From assembly GCA_023230025.1 (NCBI GenBank), contig JALNYD010000015.1:1-24206 (forward strand): a stretch of DNA of 24,206 nt, read 5' to 3'. Source of the DNA: Candidatus Cloacimonadota bacterium (lineage in GTDB: Bacteria; Cloacimonadota; Cloacimonadia; Cloacimonadales; Cloacimonadaceae). How positions within the stretch are numbered: the stretch's first letter is position 1; the number at the start of each line of letters is the position of its first letter. Under the pieces are notes generated by a model that searched no databases, was not told where the DNA came from, and saw only the letters and a list, made by a program, of their open reading frames with translations. Below are positions 15,627 through 23,217 of this stretch, piece by piece. The position numbers were made by a program, and so were the translations under genes.

Positions 15627-17954
15627 TTACTTCTTTGCCTTGGCTTCCGGCTTGATAATCACCAGCTCCAGCACTTCAGAAACGTCCTGGACAAAGTTGA
15701 GTTCCAATCCAGAAACGATCTCGGAATCCAAATCGGCAATACTTTCCCGGTTTTCTTCGGGGATAATCAGCTTTTTAATACCTGCGCGCCGGGCGGCAAG
15801 TATCTTCTCTTTCAAGCCTCCAATAGGCAAGACCTTGCCTTGCAAGGTAACCTCGCCGGTCATGGCAATATCGTGTTTCACCTTTGCCTGCATAAATAAT
15901 GAAGCCAGGGTGGTAGTAAGCGTGATTCCTGCGGAAGGGCCATCCTTGGGAACTGCCCCAGAGGGGAAATGCACGTGAATATCATATTGGCTGAATTCTT
16001 TGGGATCCAGCTTATATTGCTTGTAATGAGCTTTCAGATAGCTAAGCGCAATCCGGGCGGATTCCTTCATCACCTCGCCCAGAAGACCGGTCAAAGTAAC
16101 CACTCCCTTGCCAGGCATACGCGTGCTTTCGCAAAAGAGAATTTCACCACCATAACTGGTCCAGGCAAGGCCGGTTGCTACCCCGATCTCAGGCTTACGG
16201 TTGGCCATTTCCAGGGAATACTTCCTGGGACCCAGATACTTTTGAATGTCCTTGTTCCTGATGCTCCAGGGGCCTTGCTCGCCCTGGGCATATTGTCGGG
16301 CGATCTTGCGGAAGATCGAGCCGATCCTCCGTTGCAAATTGCGCACTCCGGCTTCCCGTACATAATAGCGGATCAATTCCTGCAAACCGCTTTTCTGCAG
16401 GCTGACCTTTGCATCAATCAAGCCGTTATCCTCCAGCTCCCGGGGAATAAGATAGCTTTTGGCAATGGCAATCTTATCATACTCCAGATAGCTGCTGAAT
16501 TCGATGATCTCCATACGGTCACGCAGTGGCGCCGGGATTGTATCCAGAGAGTTTGCCGTGGTGATAAACATTACTTCTGAGAGGTCAAAAGGCAGGTTTA
16601 TATAGTTATCCACAAAGCTGTTGTTCTGTTCTGGATCAAGCACTTCCAACAGGGCAGAAGCCGGATCTCCCCGAAAATCCCTGCCCAGTTTATCGATCTC
16701 ATCCAGCATAAACACCGGATTTGCCGTTCCCTGGCGCTTGATCTCAGTGATGATTTTACCGGGCATAGCTCCGATATAGGTTCGGCGATGCCCGCGAATC
16801 TCCGCTTCATCGTGAATACCGCCCAGGGACATCCGGATAAACTTACGGTTCAATGCCCGGGCTACCGATTTACCGATCGAAGTTTTCCCGGTTCCGGGAG
16901 GTCCCACGAAGCAGAGTATCGGGCCCTTCAATTGGCCTTTGAGCTTCTTTACAGCTATATATTCCAGAATCCGTTCTTTGGGTTTTTGAAGCCCGTAGTG
17001 ATCCTTGGCCAAAATGCGTTCAATCCGGATCAGATCCAGGCGATCTTTGCTATAAGCTTTCCAGGGCAGATTCACAATCCAATCCAGATAGTTGCGGATC
17101 ACGCCATATTCACTGGAAGCAGGCTGCATCACAGAGAGCCGTTCCAATTCCTCTTTGGCCACATCCATCACATAATCCGGCAAATCATTCTTTTCGATCA
17201 GCTCTTGCCACTTGTAGATCTCCTTGCTCACCTCATCGGTTTCGCCAAGTTCACGCCGAATCGCATCCATCTGCTCCCGCAGATAATAACGCCGTTGATC
17301 TTCGTTCATTTCCAGCTGAATGTTGTTGCGGATATGGTTTTCCAGCCGCATCTGTCGAATCAGCTCTGCCAGGGAGTTGTTCAGGAATTTAAAGCGCTGC
17401 TTCAGATCAATCAATTCCAGCACCCGCTGCCGGTCATGAAGCTGCAAATCTATGTTTCCGGCGATGATATCTGCTACTCTGCCGGATTGTTTGATGTTTG
17501 AAAGCCCGGCAATCATTTCCCGGTTCAAAACATTGCTTTCCTGAGATATCTTATCCATCAGTTCCAGAGCAATGGTGCGATAGGCCTGGATTTCCATATC
17601 ATCGGAATGGGATTCAGCGATTGCCTCCACATCAACGATGATAAATGGTTCCTTTTGCACATAGCGCTGCAATCGGATTCTGGATGTACCTTGCAGGAGC
17701 AGGCTGATGCTACCATCCTGATTGCGCAGCATACGCAGAATGGTTACAGCGGAGCCTACTTCATGCAACTGCCCGCTATCCCCTTTGTCCAAAAAGAAAG
17801 CCATCAGTTTATCATTGGAAAGCGCATGATCTATCACTTGCTTGGATTCCTCATCTGTGACCACCAAAGGCATCAACAGATAGGGGAACATCACCATGCT
17901 ACCCATATGCAGCACTGGTAAGGTCCGGGGAACCCTGCTATTGTTATCGTCCAT
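15627..17954 (-). CDS. lon: ATP-dependent protease Lon
   Basis: Lon is a cytoplasmic AAA+ serine protease degrading misfolded and regulatory proteins. At 775 residues it is of normal LonA length. The N-terminal substrate domain (about 10-200) starts with LPVLHMGSMVMFPYLLMPL and leads into a coiled coil near 215-270. Walker A is GPPGTGKT at 351-358 and Walker B FMLDEID at 415-421. The Ser-Lys dyad is Ser674 in PKDGPSAG and Lys717 in GGLKEKILA. The C terminus is lysine-rich. The ATG has AAGGAG about 7 nt upstream. Four envelope-related genes follow with gaps of 0-12 bp, so lon appears to head an operon. In many bacteria lon follows clpX; here it lies some 10 kb away. Confidence 0.97.
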   Translation of the reverse strand: MDDNNSRVPRTLPVLHMGSMVMFPYLLMPLVVTDEESKQVIDHALSNDKLMAFFLDKGDSGQLHEVGSAVTILRMLRNQDGSISLLLQGTSRIRLQRYVQKEPFIIVDVEAIAESHSDDMEIQAYRTIALELMDKISQESNVLNREMIAGLSNIKQSGRVADIIAGNIDLQLHDRQRVLELIDLKQRFKFLNNSLAELIRQMRLENHIRNNIQLEMNEDQRRYYLREQMDAIRRELGETDEVSKEIYKWQELIEKNDLPDYVMDVAKEELERLSVMQPASSEYGVIRNYLDWIVNLPWKAYSKDRLDLIRIERILAKDHYGLQKPKERILEYIAVKKLKGQLKGPILCFVGPPGTGKTSIGKSVARALNRKFIRMSLGGIHDEAEIRGHRRTYIGAMPGKIITEIKRQGTANPVFMLDEIDKLGRDFRGDPASALLEVLDPEQNNSFVDNYINLPFDLSEVMFITTANSLDTIPAPLRDRMEIIEFSSYLEYDKIAIAKSYLIPRELEDNGLIDAKVSLQKSGLQELIRYYVREAGVRNLQRRIGSIFRKIARQYAQGEQGPWSIRNKDIQKYLGPRKYSLEMANRKPEIGVATGLAWTSYGGEILFCESTRMPGKGVVTLTGLLGEVMKESARIALSYLKAHYKQYKLDPKEFSQYDIHVHFPSGAVPKDGPSAGITLTTTLASLFMQAKVKHDIAMTGEVTLQGKVLPIGGLKEKILAARRAGIKKLIIPEENRESIADLDSEIVSGLELNFVQDVSEVLELVIIKPEAKAKK

Positions 17955-17980
17955 TTTGCACTCCTTAGTAATAGTAAGTT

Positions 17981-18016
17981 ATCCTATATAGATAAAGCTT
18001 TTTGAGCAAAAGGCAA
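17981..18016 (-). promoter_or_regulatory. Candidate lon promoter region
   Basis: On the minus strand TTGCCT (18016-18011) with TATCTA (17994-17989) at 16 nt, or TTGCTC (18009-18004) with TAGGAT (17986-17981) at 17 nt, could serve. Neither is strong, and I cannot choose. I saw no CIRCE-like or sigma-32-like element. Confidence 0.35.
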
Positions 18017-18040
18017 GTATCGCTTTGCCCACTTTTTTGG

Positions 18041-18071
18041 CAAGTTTTTTTTGAAGGTTCACAAGTTTTTT
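18041..18071. repeat. Two CAAGTTTTTT repeats 21 bp apart in the lon-degQ intergenic region
   Basis: CAAGTTTTTT occurs at 18041-18050 and again at 18062-18071, a spacing of 21 bp or two helical turns. GGCAAG also occurs twice, at 18012-18017 and 18039-18044. T-tracts of 6, 8 and 6 lie within about 40 bp, so the DNA is probably bent. The site sits between the divergent lon and degQ promoters. Confidence 0.45.
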
Positions 18072-18073
18072 GC

Positions 18074-18102
18074 TTGTTTTGGCTCTCTGGACTGTATATA
18101 TT
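18074..18102 (+). promoter_or_regulatory. Candidate degQ promoter
   Basis: TTGTTT (18074-18079), a 17-nt spacer and TATATT (18097-18102) form a reasonable sigma-70 promoter. It would leave a leader of about 80 nt before the ATG at 18190. Confidence 0.45.
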
Positions 18103-18189
18103 ATGTGAGTATGCGTTTACTAAAGAGCTCTGAGCTTATGCTTTTTATATTTTTCTTCTATTAAACAGGACTACATCAGGAGATGAACT

Positions 18190-19641
18190 ATGAAAATCTG
18201 GAAAAGTATGTTTATCCTGCTGCTGCTGGTCAATCTCAGCAGTTGCGCAAACGCCAAAACCAATATGTTCAATGAACCCAATCCCGTTGTGCAAGTGGTA
18301 CGCGATGTCCGCGAAGCCGTGGTTCAAATCAAGGTTGAAGCCAAGGTATCTGTGCAAAGCCGCAATCCCTTCTTTGATGACGATATATTTCGTTTCTTCT
18401 TCCCCCAACCCAATCAACAACGCTCTGTAACCTCGATGGGTAGCGGATTTATCTATGAATTCAACCAATCCACCCGCGAAGCCTTTATCATGACCAACAA
18501 CCATGTTGTGGAGCGGGGACGGGATGGGACCATAACTGTAACCTTAGCCGACCGTATGGCTTATACCGCCGAAGTGGTAGGCTTGGATCCCAATACCGAT
18601 GTCGCTGTCATCAAGATCATCGTCAAGGAAGGTGAAAGCGTGACTGTGGCACCTCTGGGAGATTCATCCGAGCTCGAGATTGGACAATGGGCAATTGCAA
18701 TTGGCAATCCTTTTGCCGATGGTCTGGACAGAACGGTCACCCTGGGAGTCATCTCAGCGCTCAGTCGCTCTGGAATGAGCCTGGGCAACAATTCCCCGGT
18801 CTATCAGGATTTCATCCAAACCGACGCTGCCATCAATCCCGGCAATAGCGGCGGCCCCCTGCTCAATATCAATGGCGAAGTGATCGGTATCAATTCTGCC
18901 ATTGCCAGCACCAGCGGCGGCAACATCGGCATCGGCTTTGCCATCCCTATCAATCTTGCCAGACGCGTCGTGGATGATCTGGTCGCCAGCGGCAGAGTAA
19001 CCCGTGCATACATCGGTATCCTGCCCCAGGAGATCACTTCCGATATTATGGAAGCCTTCAGTCTGAAGGAGGTTAGCGGAGTACTCATCACCAAAGTGGA
19101 AAAGGACAGTCCCGCTGAAAAGGCTGGCCTGCAAATTGGCGACGTGATCCTGGAAGTTGGGGGTGAAAAGGTGAGCAACGTAGCGCGATTCCGCATTGCG
19201 GTAGCGACCTCAACGATCGGGGAAGAAATCCCGGTAAAAATCCTCCGGGACAACAAGGAACGTACCCTGAAGGTGATTCTGGAAGCCTTCCCGGAAGACA
19301 GCGTTGCCTCCACTACTGACAAGAACGGGAAAACAGCCGTAGCCACCGGCATCAGCGTGGAAAGCATTGATTCACAATATGCCAAACGCCTGAACATCAC
19401 TTCGGACAAGGGAGTGGTAGTCAGTGGGATTGAGCCTGATTCTCCCGCAGCCCGATCCGGACTCCAGGCTGGCTATATCATCCTGAGTATTGACGGCAGC
19501 GAAGTTAACAGTGTTAGTGAATTCCGCACAGTGCTTGCAGAAGCAAAAGATGCAATGGATGAAGCCGGACGCAAATACATGCGCCTCTATGTAATCGATC
19601 GCAATCAGGCACCGCAATTTGTAGTGCTGCGCTTCGACTGA
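18190..19641 (+). CDS. degQ: DegQ/HtrA-family serine protease, predicted lipoprotein
   Basis: This is an envelope quality-control protease/chaperone with one trypsin-like domain and two PDZ domains. The triad is His105 in TNNHVV, Asp137 in TDVAV and Ser220 in GNSGGP. PDZ1 spans roughly 275-365 (YIGILPQEIT, SPAEKAGLQIGDVI) and PDZ2 roughly 385-475 (SPAARSGLQAGYII). The N terminus has a lipobox-like LSSC, predicting lipidation at Cys19, whereas the well-studied E. coli DegP and DegQ are soluble periplasmic proteins. The loop before the triad (RNPFFDDDIFRFFFP) matches the regulatory LA-loop position. AGGAG lies 7 nt before the ATG, and a strong terminator follows. DegP/DegQ assignment within the family is not secure; the gene symbol marks the family. 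Confidence 0.93.
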   Translation: MKIWKSMFILLLLVNLSSCANAKTNMFNEPNPVVQVVRDVREAVVQIKVEAKVSVQSRNPFFDDDIFRFFFPQPNQQRSVTSMGSGFIYEFNQSTREAFIMTNNHVVERGRDGTITVTLADRMAYTAEVVGLDPNTDVAVIKIIVKEGESVTVAPLGDSSELEIGQWAIAIGNPFADGLDRTVTLGVISALSRSGMSLGNNSPVYQDFIQTDAAINPGNSGGPLLNINGEVIGINSAIASTSGGNIGIGFAIPINLARRVVDDLVASGRVTRAYIGILPQEITSDIMEAFSLKEVSGVLITKVEKDSPAEKAGLQIGDVILEVGGEKVSNVARFRIAVATSTIGEEIPVKILRDNKERTLKVILEAFPEDSVASTTDKNGKTAVATGISVESIDSQYAKRLNITSDKGVVVSGIEPDSPAARSGLQAGYIILSIDGSEVNSVSEFRTVLAEAKDAMDEAGRKYMRLYVIDRNQAPQFVVLRFD

Positions 19642-19662
19642 GATAAATCAAACCACTATGTG

Positions 19663-19692
19663 AAAGGCGGATGCAAATCCGCCTTTTGTTTT
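19663..19692 (+). terminator. Rho-independent terminator of degQ
   Basis: A 10-bp stem, AAAGGCGGAT (19663-19672) with ATCCGCCTTT (19677-19686), encloses a GCAA tetraloop and runs into TTTTGTTTT (19684-19692). It starts 22 bp after the degQ stop. The A-rich left arm might let it work partly in reverse for the convergent gene ending at 19798. Confidence 0.92.
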
Positions 19693-19797
19693 ACCCAAAT
19701 AACACAGTAGTCTCCCAGCCCTAAAAGAAAAGTGTTGCATACCAATGATAAGGACAGGAAACTTCGTACGCTCAGGTCTCCCCGAGGGACGCTCCCT

Positions 19798-20865
19798 TCA
19801 AAACACTTCCCGCGCATTGACTATGAAGTTCACAGAGCCCTTGCCAAAACCGATATCAGCCCGCAGATTCAGCTTTTCCTTCGGCAAGATCGAGAAGCGC
19901 AGCCCCCCACCCAGGGAGGTATGCCAGTCCTTCAGACGGATATCAGGCACATTGGCAGCAACCTGTCCAGTTTCGGCAAACAGCACAAAGCCCAGCCGGC
20001 GCGTGAATCCTCCGTTGAAGGGGAAGATTCTGCTCTCAATTCTCTGACTGATGCGAGCTTTGTCGATATAGCGTTTGGAATCATATGCCCGCAGGCGTTT
20101 TCCCAATTCAGGATAGTTGAAAAATGGCAGATCGCCGTGGTGCATGATCAGATCACTCTGGAAGGCTAAAACTGAGATTGGAGAGATTTTTTGGTAAACC
20201 CGAAGGTCATATTGCGCTTCACTGTAATCGTAGTCACTACCAAAGGCAGCATCATAGAAGAGCTGCCGCCATTCCAATTTGACCCCTTTTTCCGGATAGT
20301 AACCTTCATCTGAGCTATCATAGGCCAGGCCATAGCCCACTCCGGAGTAGAATCCAGGTTCAAGCCCCAACAGCTCTGAGCTTTGCAATGCACTGCCAAC
20401 AGAGCTTTTACGAACTTCGTGCCAGCCCTGAGTGAGCCTGAGCGACAAATCCAGATTCCGGGGCAAATCCCGGCTAAGCACTGTTTCTGCAGCATAACGC
20501 CGGGAAGTATAGTCCTCGGCAGCAGAATCCAATGTGGCATTGCCTGTTCCATAGAATGTATCCGGCCAATCCTGAAAGGTCATGGAGGAAGAAAGCTTCC
20601 AGTTTTCAGTGCGATACTGAGGAATGATCACAAAGAGGAACTGATGCTTTTGGGAATATATGGTATTGGCCAGAACTGAGATGTCCCGGCTGGATTCGGC
20701 AGGTTCTTCCCGATCCAACTCATAGCGGAAGAAACTGAATGCTCCTCCCATAAGCTTGGTCTCGCTGGAATAAGCCATGTAGGGATATGCGCTGATGGCG
20801 TTTTGAGCATAAAGGGGATACAGCAGCGCTATCAGTGTGATAAGGTATATGATTTTATGTTTCAT
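19798..20865 (-). CDS. Omp85-type surface antigen barrel protein lacking POTRA domains
   Basis: The 355-residue product has a signal peptide (about 1-20, ending LYAQ) and then looks like the C-terminal barrel of the BamA/TamA (bacterial surface antigen) family. Evidence: GFYSGVGYGLAYDSSDEGYYPEKGVKL near the middle matches the D...P..G strand motif of that family. LRAYDSKRYIDKARISQRIE resembles the VRGY/F loop and the strand after it (with LRAY in place of VRGY). FVLFAETGQV with GGGLRF closes the barrel, and the last residue is Phe. About 40 residues lie between the signal and the first strand, too few for a POTRA domain. Role unknown; a stand-alone outer-membrane barrel is the safest reading. 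AGGAG lies 6 nt before the ATG. Confidence 0.78.
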   Translation of the reverse strand: MKHKIIYLITLIALLYPLYAQNAISAYPYMAYSSETKLMGGAFSFFRYELDREEPAESSRDISVLANTIYSQKHQFLFVIIPQYRTENWKLSSSMTFQDWPDTFYGTGNATLDSAAEDYTSRRYAAETVLSRDLPRNLDLSLRLTQGWHEVRKSSVGSALQSSELLGLEPGFYSGVGYGLAYDSSDEGYYPEKGVKLEWRQLFYDAAFGSDYDYSEAQYDLRVYQKISPISVLAFQSDLIMHHGDLPFFNYPELGKRLRAYDSKRYIDKARISQRIESRIFPFNGGFTRRLGFVLFAETGQVAANVPDIRLKDWHTSLGGGLRFSILPKEKLNLRADIGFGKGSVNFIVNAREVF

Positions 20866-20907
20866 TGATTACTCCTAAACATCGTATCAAGCAATGAACT
20901 CTGAGAT

Positions 20908-20935
20908 ATGATAACTACGGGCAATCAATGCGCAA
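20908..20935 (-). promoter_or_regulatory. Candidate promoter of the Omp85-like gene
   Basis: On the minus strand TATCAT (20913-20908) is a good -10, with TTGCGC (20935-20930) 16 nt upstream as a weak -35. Confidence 0.4.
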
Positions 20936-20962
20936 GAGGTCGTTTTTCAATCACTGTTAATC

Positions 20963-20982
20963 ACACACCAGGATTGGTGTGT
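20963..20982. repeat. Perfect 8-bp hairpin with tetraloop
   Basis: ACACACCA (20963-20970) pairs with TGGTGTGT (20975-20982) around GGAT. It lacks a T-run, and it lies upstream of both flanking genes, so it is not a terminator of either. It could be an operator or a structural element of a small RNA. Confidence 0.6.
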
Positions 20983-20998
20983 CTTCATTGGGTTGTCA

Positions 20999-21055
20999 TC
21001 ACGATGCGGTCACGATGCCGTTACTTTTGTAACCACATAGTAACGGCATCGTGAC
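20999..21055. repeat. Perfect 17-bp inverted repeat with an adjoining direct repeat
   Basis: The arms at 21009-21025 and 21039-21055 are exact reverse complements over 17 bp, separated by 13 nt. The left arm begins GTCACGATGCCG, and a second TCACGATGC lies at 20999-21007, 11 bp before the copy at 21010-21018. The element is 72 bp upstream of the promoter at 21127. It could be a small mobile or REP-like element or a multi-site operator. Confidence 0.75.
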
Positions 21056-21126
21056 GATAAGCAATGGGAATCGTTGCATTCCGATGCTGCGGAAAGATCA
21101 GTAACACATAGAATTGGGGATTCTGC

Positions 21127-21155
21127 TTGACAGTATTCTGAGCACCGATTAGTAT
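21127..21155 (+). promoter_or_regulatory. Sigma-70 promoter of the DUF5683-CAP gene pair
   Basis: TTGACA (21127-21132) is a perfect -35, followed by 17 nt and TAGTAT (21150-21155), four of six for the -10. The expected start near 21162 leaves a leader of about 25 nt. Confidence 0.7.
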
Positions 21156-21186
21156 GGTGATAATCAGCAACGTGACGAGGTAGCCA

Positions 21187-21621
21187 GTGAAGAAGATTCT
21201 ATTTATTGTTTGGTTTGGGATTTCGATGGTTTATGCTGCCAATCCCACACATGCCATGCTCTATTCTGCCTTCATCCCCGGTGGAGGGCAAATATACAAT
21301 CACGCCTACGTGAAAGCTGGCATTGTGATAGGGATTCAGGGCTACCTTCTGGGCAGCACCTTGTATCAGGATTCCAAAGTTCAGGATTTCAAGGATAAAC
21401 TGGCGGATGAGCCCGATGCCTATATGCAGCAGCACTATCGGGATCAACTGGAAGAATCCCGCGCCAAACGCACCAGCGGTATCTGGTGGATGGGGATTAC
21501 AACAGTGCTGAGTATGCTGGATGCCTATGTGGATGCGCATATGGAGGATTTTGAGGCTGAAAAACAGAAACTTCATTTACGCTTTGAGGGTGAGCAGCTA
21601 CAGATTCAATATCGGTTTTAG
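21187..21621 (+). CDS. DUF5683-like small membrane-associated protein
   Basis: The 144-residue product has a signal peptide or N-terminal membrane segment (about 1-17) and then AMLYSAFIPGGGQIYNHAYVK at about 23-43, the signature I associate with DUF5683, in which an alanine/serine-PG-GQ-YN-K pattern precedes a hydrophobic helix. A second hydrophobic segment is GIWWMGITTVLSMLDAYVDA near 98-117. Between them lies a charged, helical stretch of about 40 residues. The function of the family is unknown. The start is GTG at 21187 with GAGG 6 nt upstream, behind a good promoter, and 11 bp before the CAP-domain gene, so the two are cotranscribed. Confidence 0.78.
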   Translation: MKKILFIVWFGISMVYAANPTHAMLYSAFIPGGGQIYNHAYVKAGIVIGIQGYLLGSTLYQDSKVQDFKDKLADEPDAYMQQHYRDQLEESRAKRTSGIWWMGITTVLSMLDAYVDAHMEDFEAEKQKLHLRFEGEQLQIQYRF

Positions 21622-21632
21622 GAGGAAATGCG

Positions 21633-22421
21633 ATGAAACCAAGCAGTTTGATTATACTTTTTTTTCTGACTCTTTGCCTTAGCCTTCCAGCTCAGAAGCA
21701 AATGACAGTATCCCAGTTTGAGCAAGAAATCTTGCGGCTGACAAACCATGAACGCAGTCAATATGGTTTGCCTGCATTGCAAAATGAGCCCGGCTTGGTG
21801 ACTCTTGCCCGGCGTCATACTGTGAACATGGTTCAGAAGAACTTCTTTGCCCATCGTGATCCCTGGGGAGATGAGGTTTCAGGGCGAAAAAGCAAATACT
21901 ACCCGGAACTTCTGGTGAGCAATATCGGAGAAAACCTGGGAAAGTTTACCAACAGCAGACTGGCTTTTAAGCCTGAAGAAGTAGTGACTGGATGGATGAA
22001 CTCGCCCACTCACCGGGCCCAAATCCTGGATCGGGATTATACTCATATTGGGATAGCGATAATGATCAAGGGCACGGATATGTTTGCCACACAGAACTTT
22101 GCCAGCCCGATTGTGAAGCTAAGCAATAGCATCCCGGAAAACCTGAGCCACAAAAAGAGCTATGTTTTGCGCTTTGATTATCTGGCCAATCAAGATCCCA
22201 AGCACCTGGGTGCCACATTGATCTACCCTGACCGCAAGTTTGCCTACAAGTTATCTGAAGAGCAGGAAATGGTTGGGGCACAGCCGATCCCGATCAAATG
22301 GGTAAATCAACGCAGCTTTGAAGTGGTGGTTCCCTTTCTGGCTGGTAAGGGTAATTACCAGCTCTGCTTTGGTTATGATGGCGGATATTTCCCTGAAGGT
22401 ATCTTACTTAAGGTAAAGTAA
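21633..22421 (+). CDS. Secreted CAP/SCP-domain (YkwD-like) protein
   Basis: The 262-residue product has a signal peptide (about 1-20, ending LPAQ) followed by a CAP domain at roughly 28-155. The family cavity residues are visible: His74 in FFAHRDPWG, Glu100 in IGENLG and His127 in NSPTHRAQIL, with the second-half strand DYTHIGIA. A C-terminal beta region of about 95 residues (165-262) is not recognised. Bacterial CAP proteins are extracellular or periplasmic and mostly of unknown activity. The start has GGAGG 7 nt upstream, 11 bp after the DUF5683-like gene. The 3' end overlaps the convergent exonuclease gene by 14 bp. Confidence 0.9.
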   Translation: MKPSSLIILFFLTLCLSLPAQKQMTVSQFEQEILRLTNHERSQYGLPALQNEPGLVTLARRHTVNMVQKNFFAHRDPWGDEVSGRKSKYYPELLVSNIGENLGKFTNSRLAFKPEEVVTGWMNSPTHRAQILDRDYTHIGIAIMIKGTDMFATQNFASPIVKLSNSIPENLSHKKSYVLRFDYLANQDPKHLGATLIYPDRKFAYKLSEEQEMVGAQPIPIKWVNQRSFEVVVPFLAGKGNYQLCFGYDGGYFPEGILLKVK

Positions 22422-23181
22422 GCTCCACAAAGACCGGACAATGATCTGAACCCATCACATCCTGACGGATGCCGGCATTGCTAACTATGCCTTGATGCTC
22501 TTTATCCACAAAGAAATAGTCTATTCTCCAGCCAATATTCCGGGGACGAGCCCCTGCACGGTAACTCCACCAGGAATATTGCTCCCCTGAACTATCAAAC
22601 TTCCTGAAGGTATCCACCCAGCCATGCTCCACAATCTTGTCCAGCCAGGCACGTTCAATGGGCAGGAATCCGGTGATGGTCTCATTTTCCTTGGGACGCG
22701 CCAGATCAATCTCTTTGTGAGCGGTATTGAAATCTCCGGCTACTAAAACGGCTTTGCCCATGGCGCGTTTAGCTTGCATGACCTCCAGAGCTTTATCATA
22801 GAACCTGAGCTTGTATGCAAGGCGCTCATCACCCTGTCCGCCATTGGGAAAATAGATGTTGAAGAGGATGAAGTGCTCATATTCAGCAATGTTGATGCGC
22901 CCCTCTGTATCAAACTCCTCCACGCCAAACACTGTCTCAAAACCAAGCAGTTTGGGCTTGCTAAACAGCGCTGTTCCGGAATAACCCTTGCGCTGAGCAT
23001 GAGACCAAAAGACATTATATTCGCTCAATTCAACCAGTTCTTCGGGAATCTGATGTTCCTGAAGCTTGGTTTCCTGAATCCCCAGAATATCCACATTTGC
23101 CCGTTTGATAGTATCGATAAAATCCTTCTTTAATACAGCCCGGAGACCGTTTACATTCCAAGACCATAGGGTAAGTTTCAT
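22408..23181 (-). CDS. xth: Exodeoxyribonuclease III / AP endonuclease
   Basis: This base-excision repair enzyme cuts DNA 5' to abasic sites. The 257-residue protein carries the exonuclease-endonuclease-phosphatase fold signatures in order: WNVNG at 8-12 (Asn9), QETK at 36-39 (Glu37), Tyr110 in NIYFPNG, GDFN at 149-152 (Asp150, Asn152) and GSDHCPV at 244-250 (Asp246, His247). All catalytic residues are present. The ATG has AGAGGA 6 nt upstream, 36 bp after the Nif3-like gene on the same strand. Its last 14 bp overlap the end of the CAP gene on the other strand, so neither gene has room for a terminator between them. Confidence 0.96.
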   Translation of the reverse strand: MKLTLWSWNVNGLRAVLKKDFIDTIKRANVDILGIQETKLQEHQIPEELVELSEYNVFWSHAQRKGYSGTALFSKPKLLGFETVFGVEEFDTEGRINIAEYEHFILFNIYFPNGGQGDERLAYKLRFYDKALEVMQAKRAMGKAVLVAGDFNTAHKEIDLARPKENETITGFLPIERAWLDKIVEHGWVDTFRKFDSSGEQYSWWSYRAGARPRNIGWRIDYFFVDKEHQGIVSNAGIRQDVMGSDHCPVFVELTLP

Positions 23182-23217
23182 TATATGTCCTCTTTTTGAG
23201 TATTGTGATTAATCGGG

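Larger units (their letters stand above)
20866..21186. other. 321-bp gene-free region between divergent genes
   Basis: No credible ORF is seen. The region holds a candidate minus-strand promoter (20908-20935), two perfect hairpins (20963-20982 and 21009-21055), a direct repeat of TCACGATGC (20999-21007 and 21010-21018) and a plus-strand promoter (21127-21155). Confidence 0.7.

Noticed and set aside
14709..15899. Plus-strand open frame of 396 codons opposite the deacetylase-like gene and the lon 3' end
   Set aside because: It crosses two well-supported minus-strand genes and has no protein-like motifs; it is a shadow frame.
18061..18077. ACAAG/CTTGT hairpin near the degQ promoter as a riboswitch or attenuator
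   Set aside because: It lies upstream of the predicted start and has a 5-bp stem with a T-rich loop, so it is better seen as part of the repeat cluster.
19775..19800. Small GC-rich hairpin (AGGGA-CGC-TCCCT) after the Omp85-like stop as a terminator
   Set aside because: The stem is only 5 bp and no T-run follows on the minus strand.
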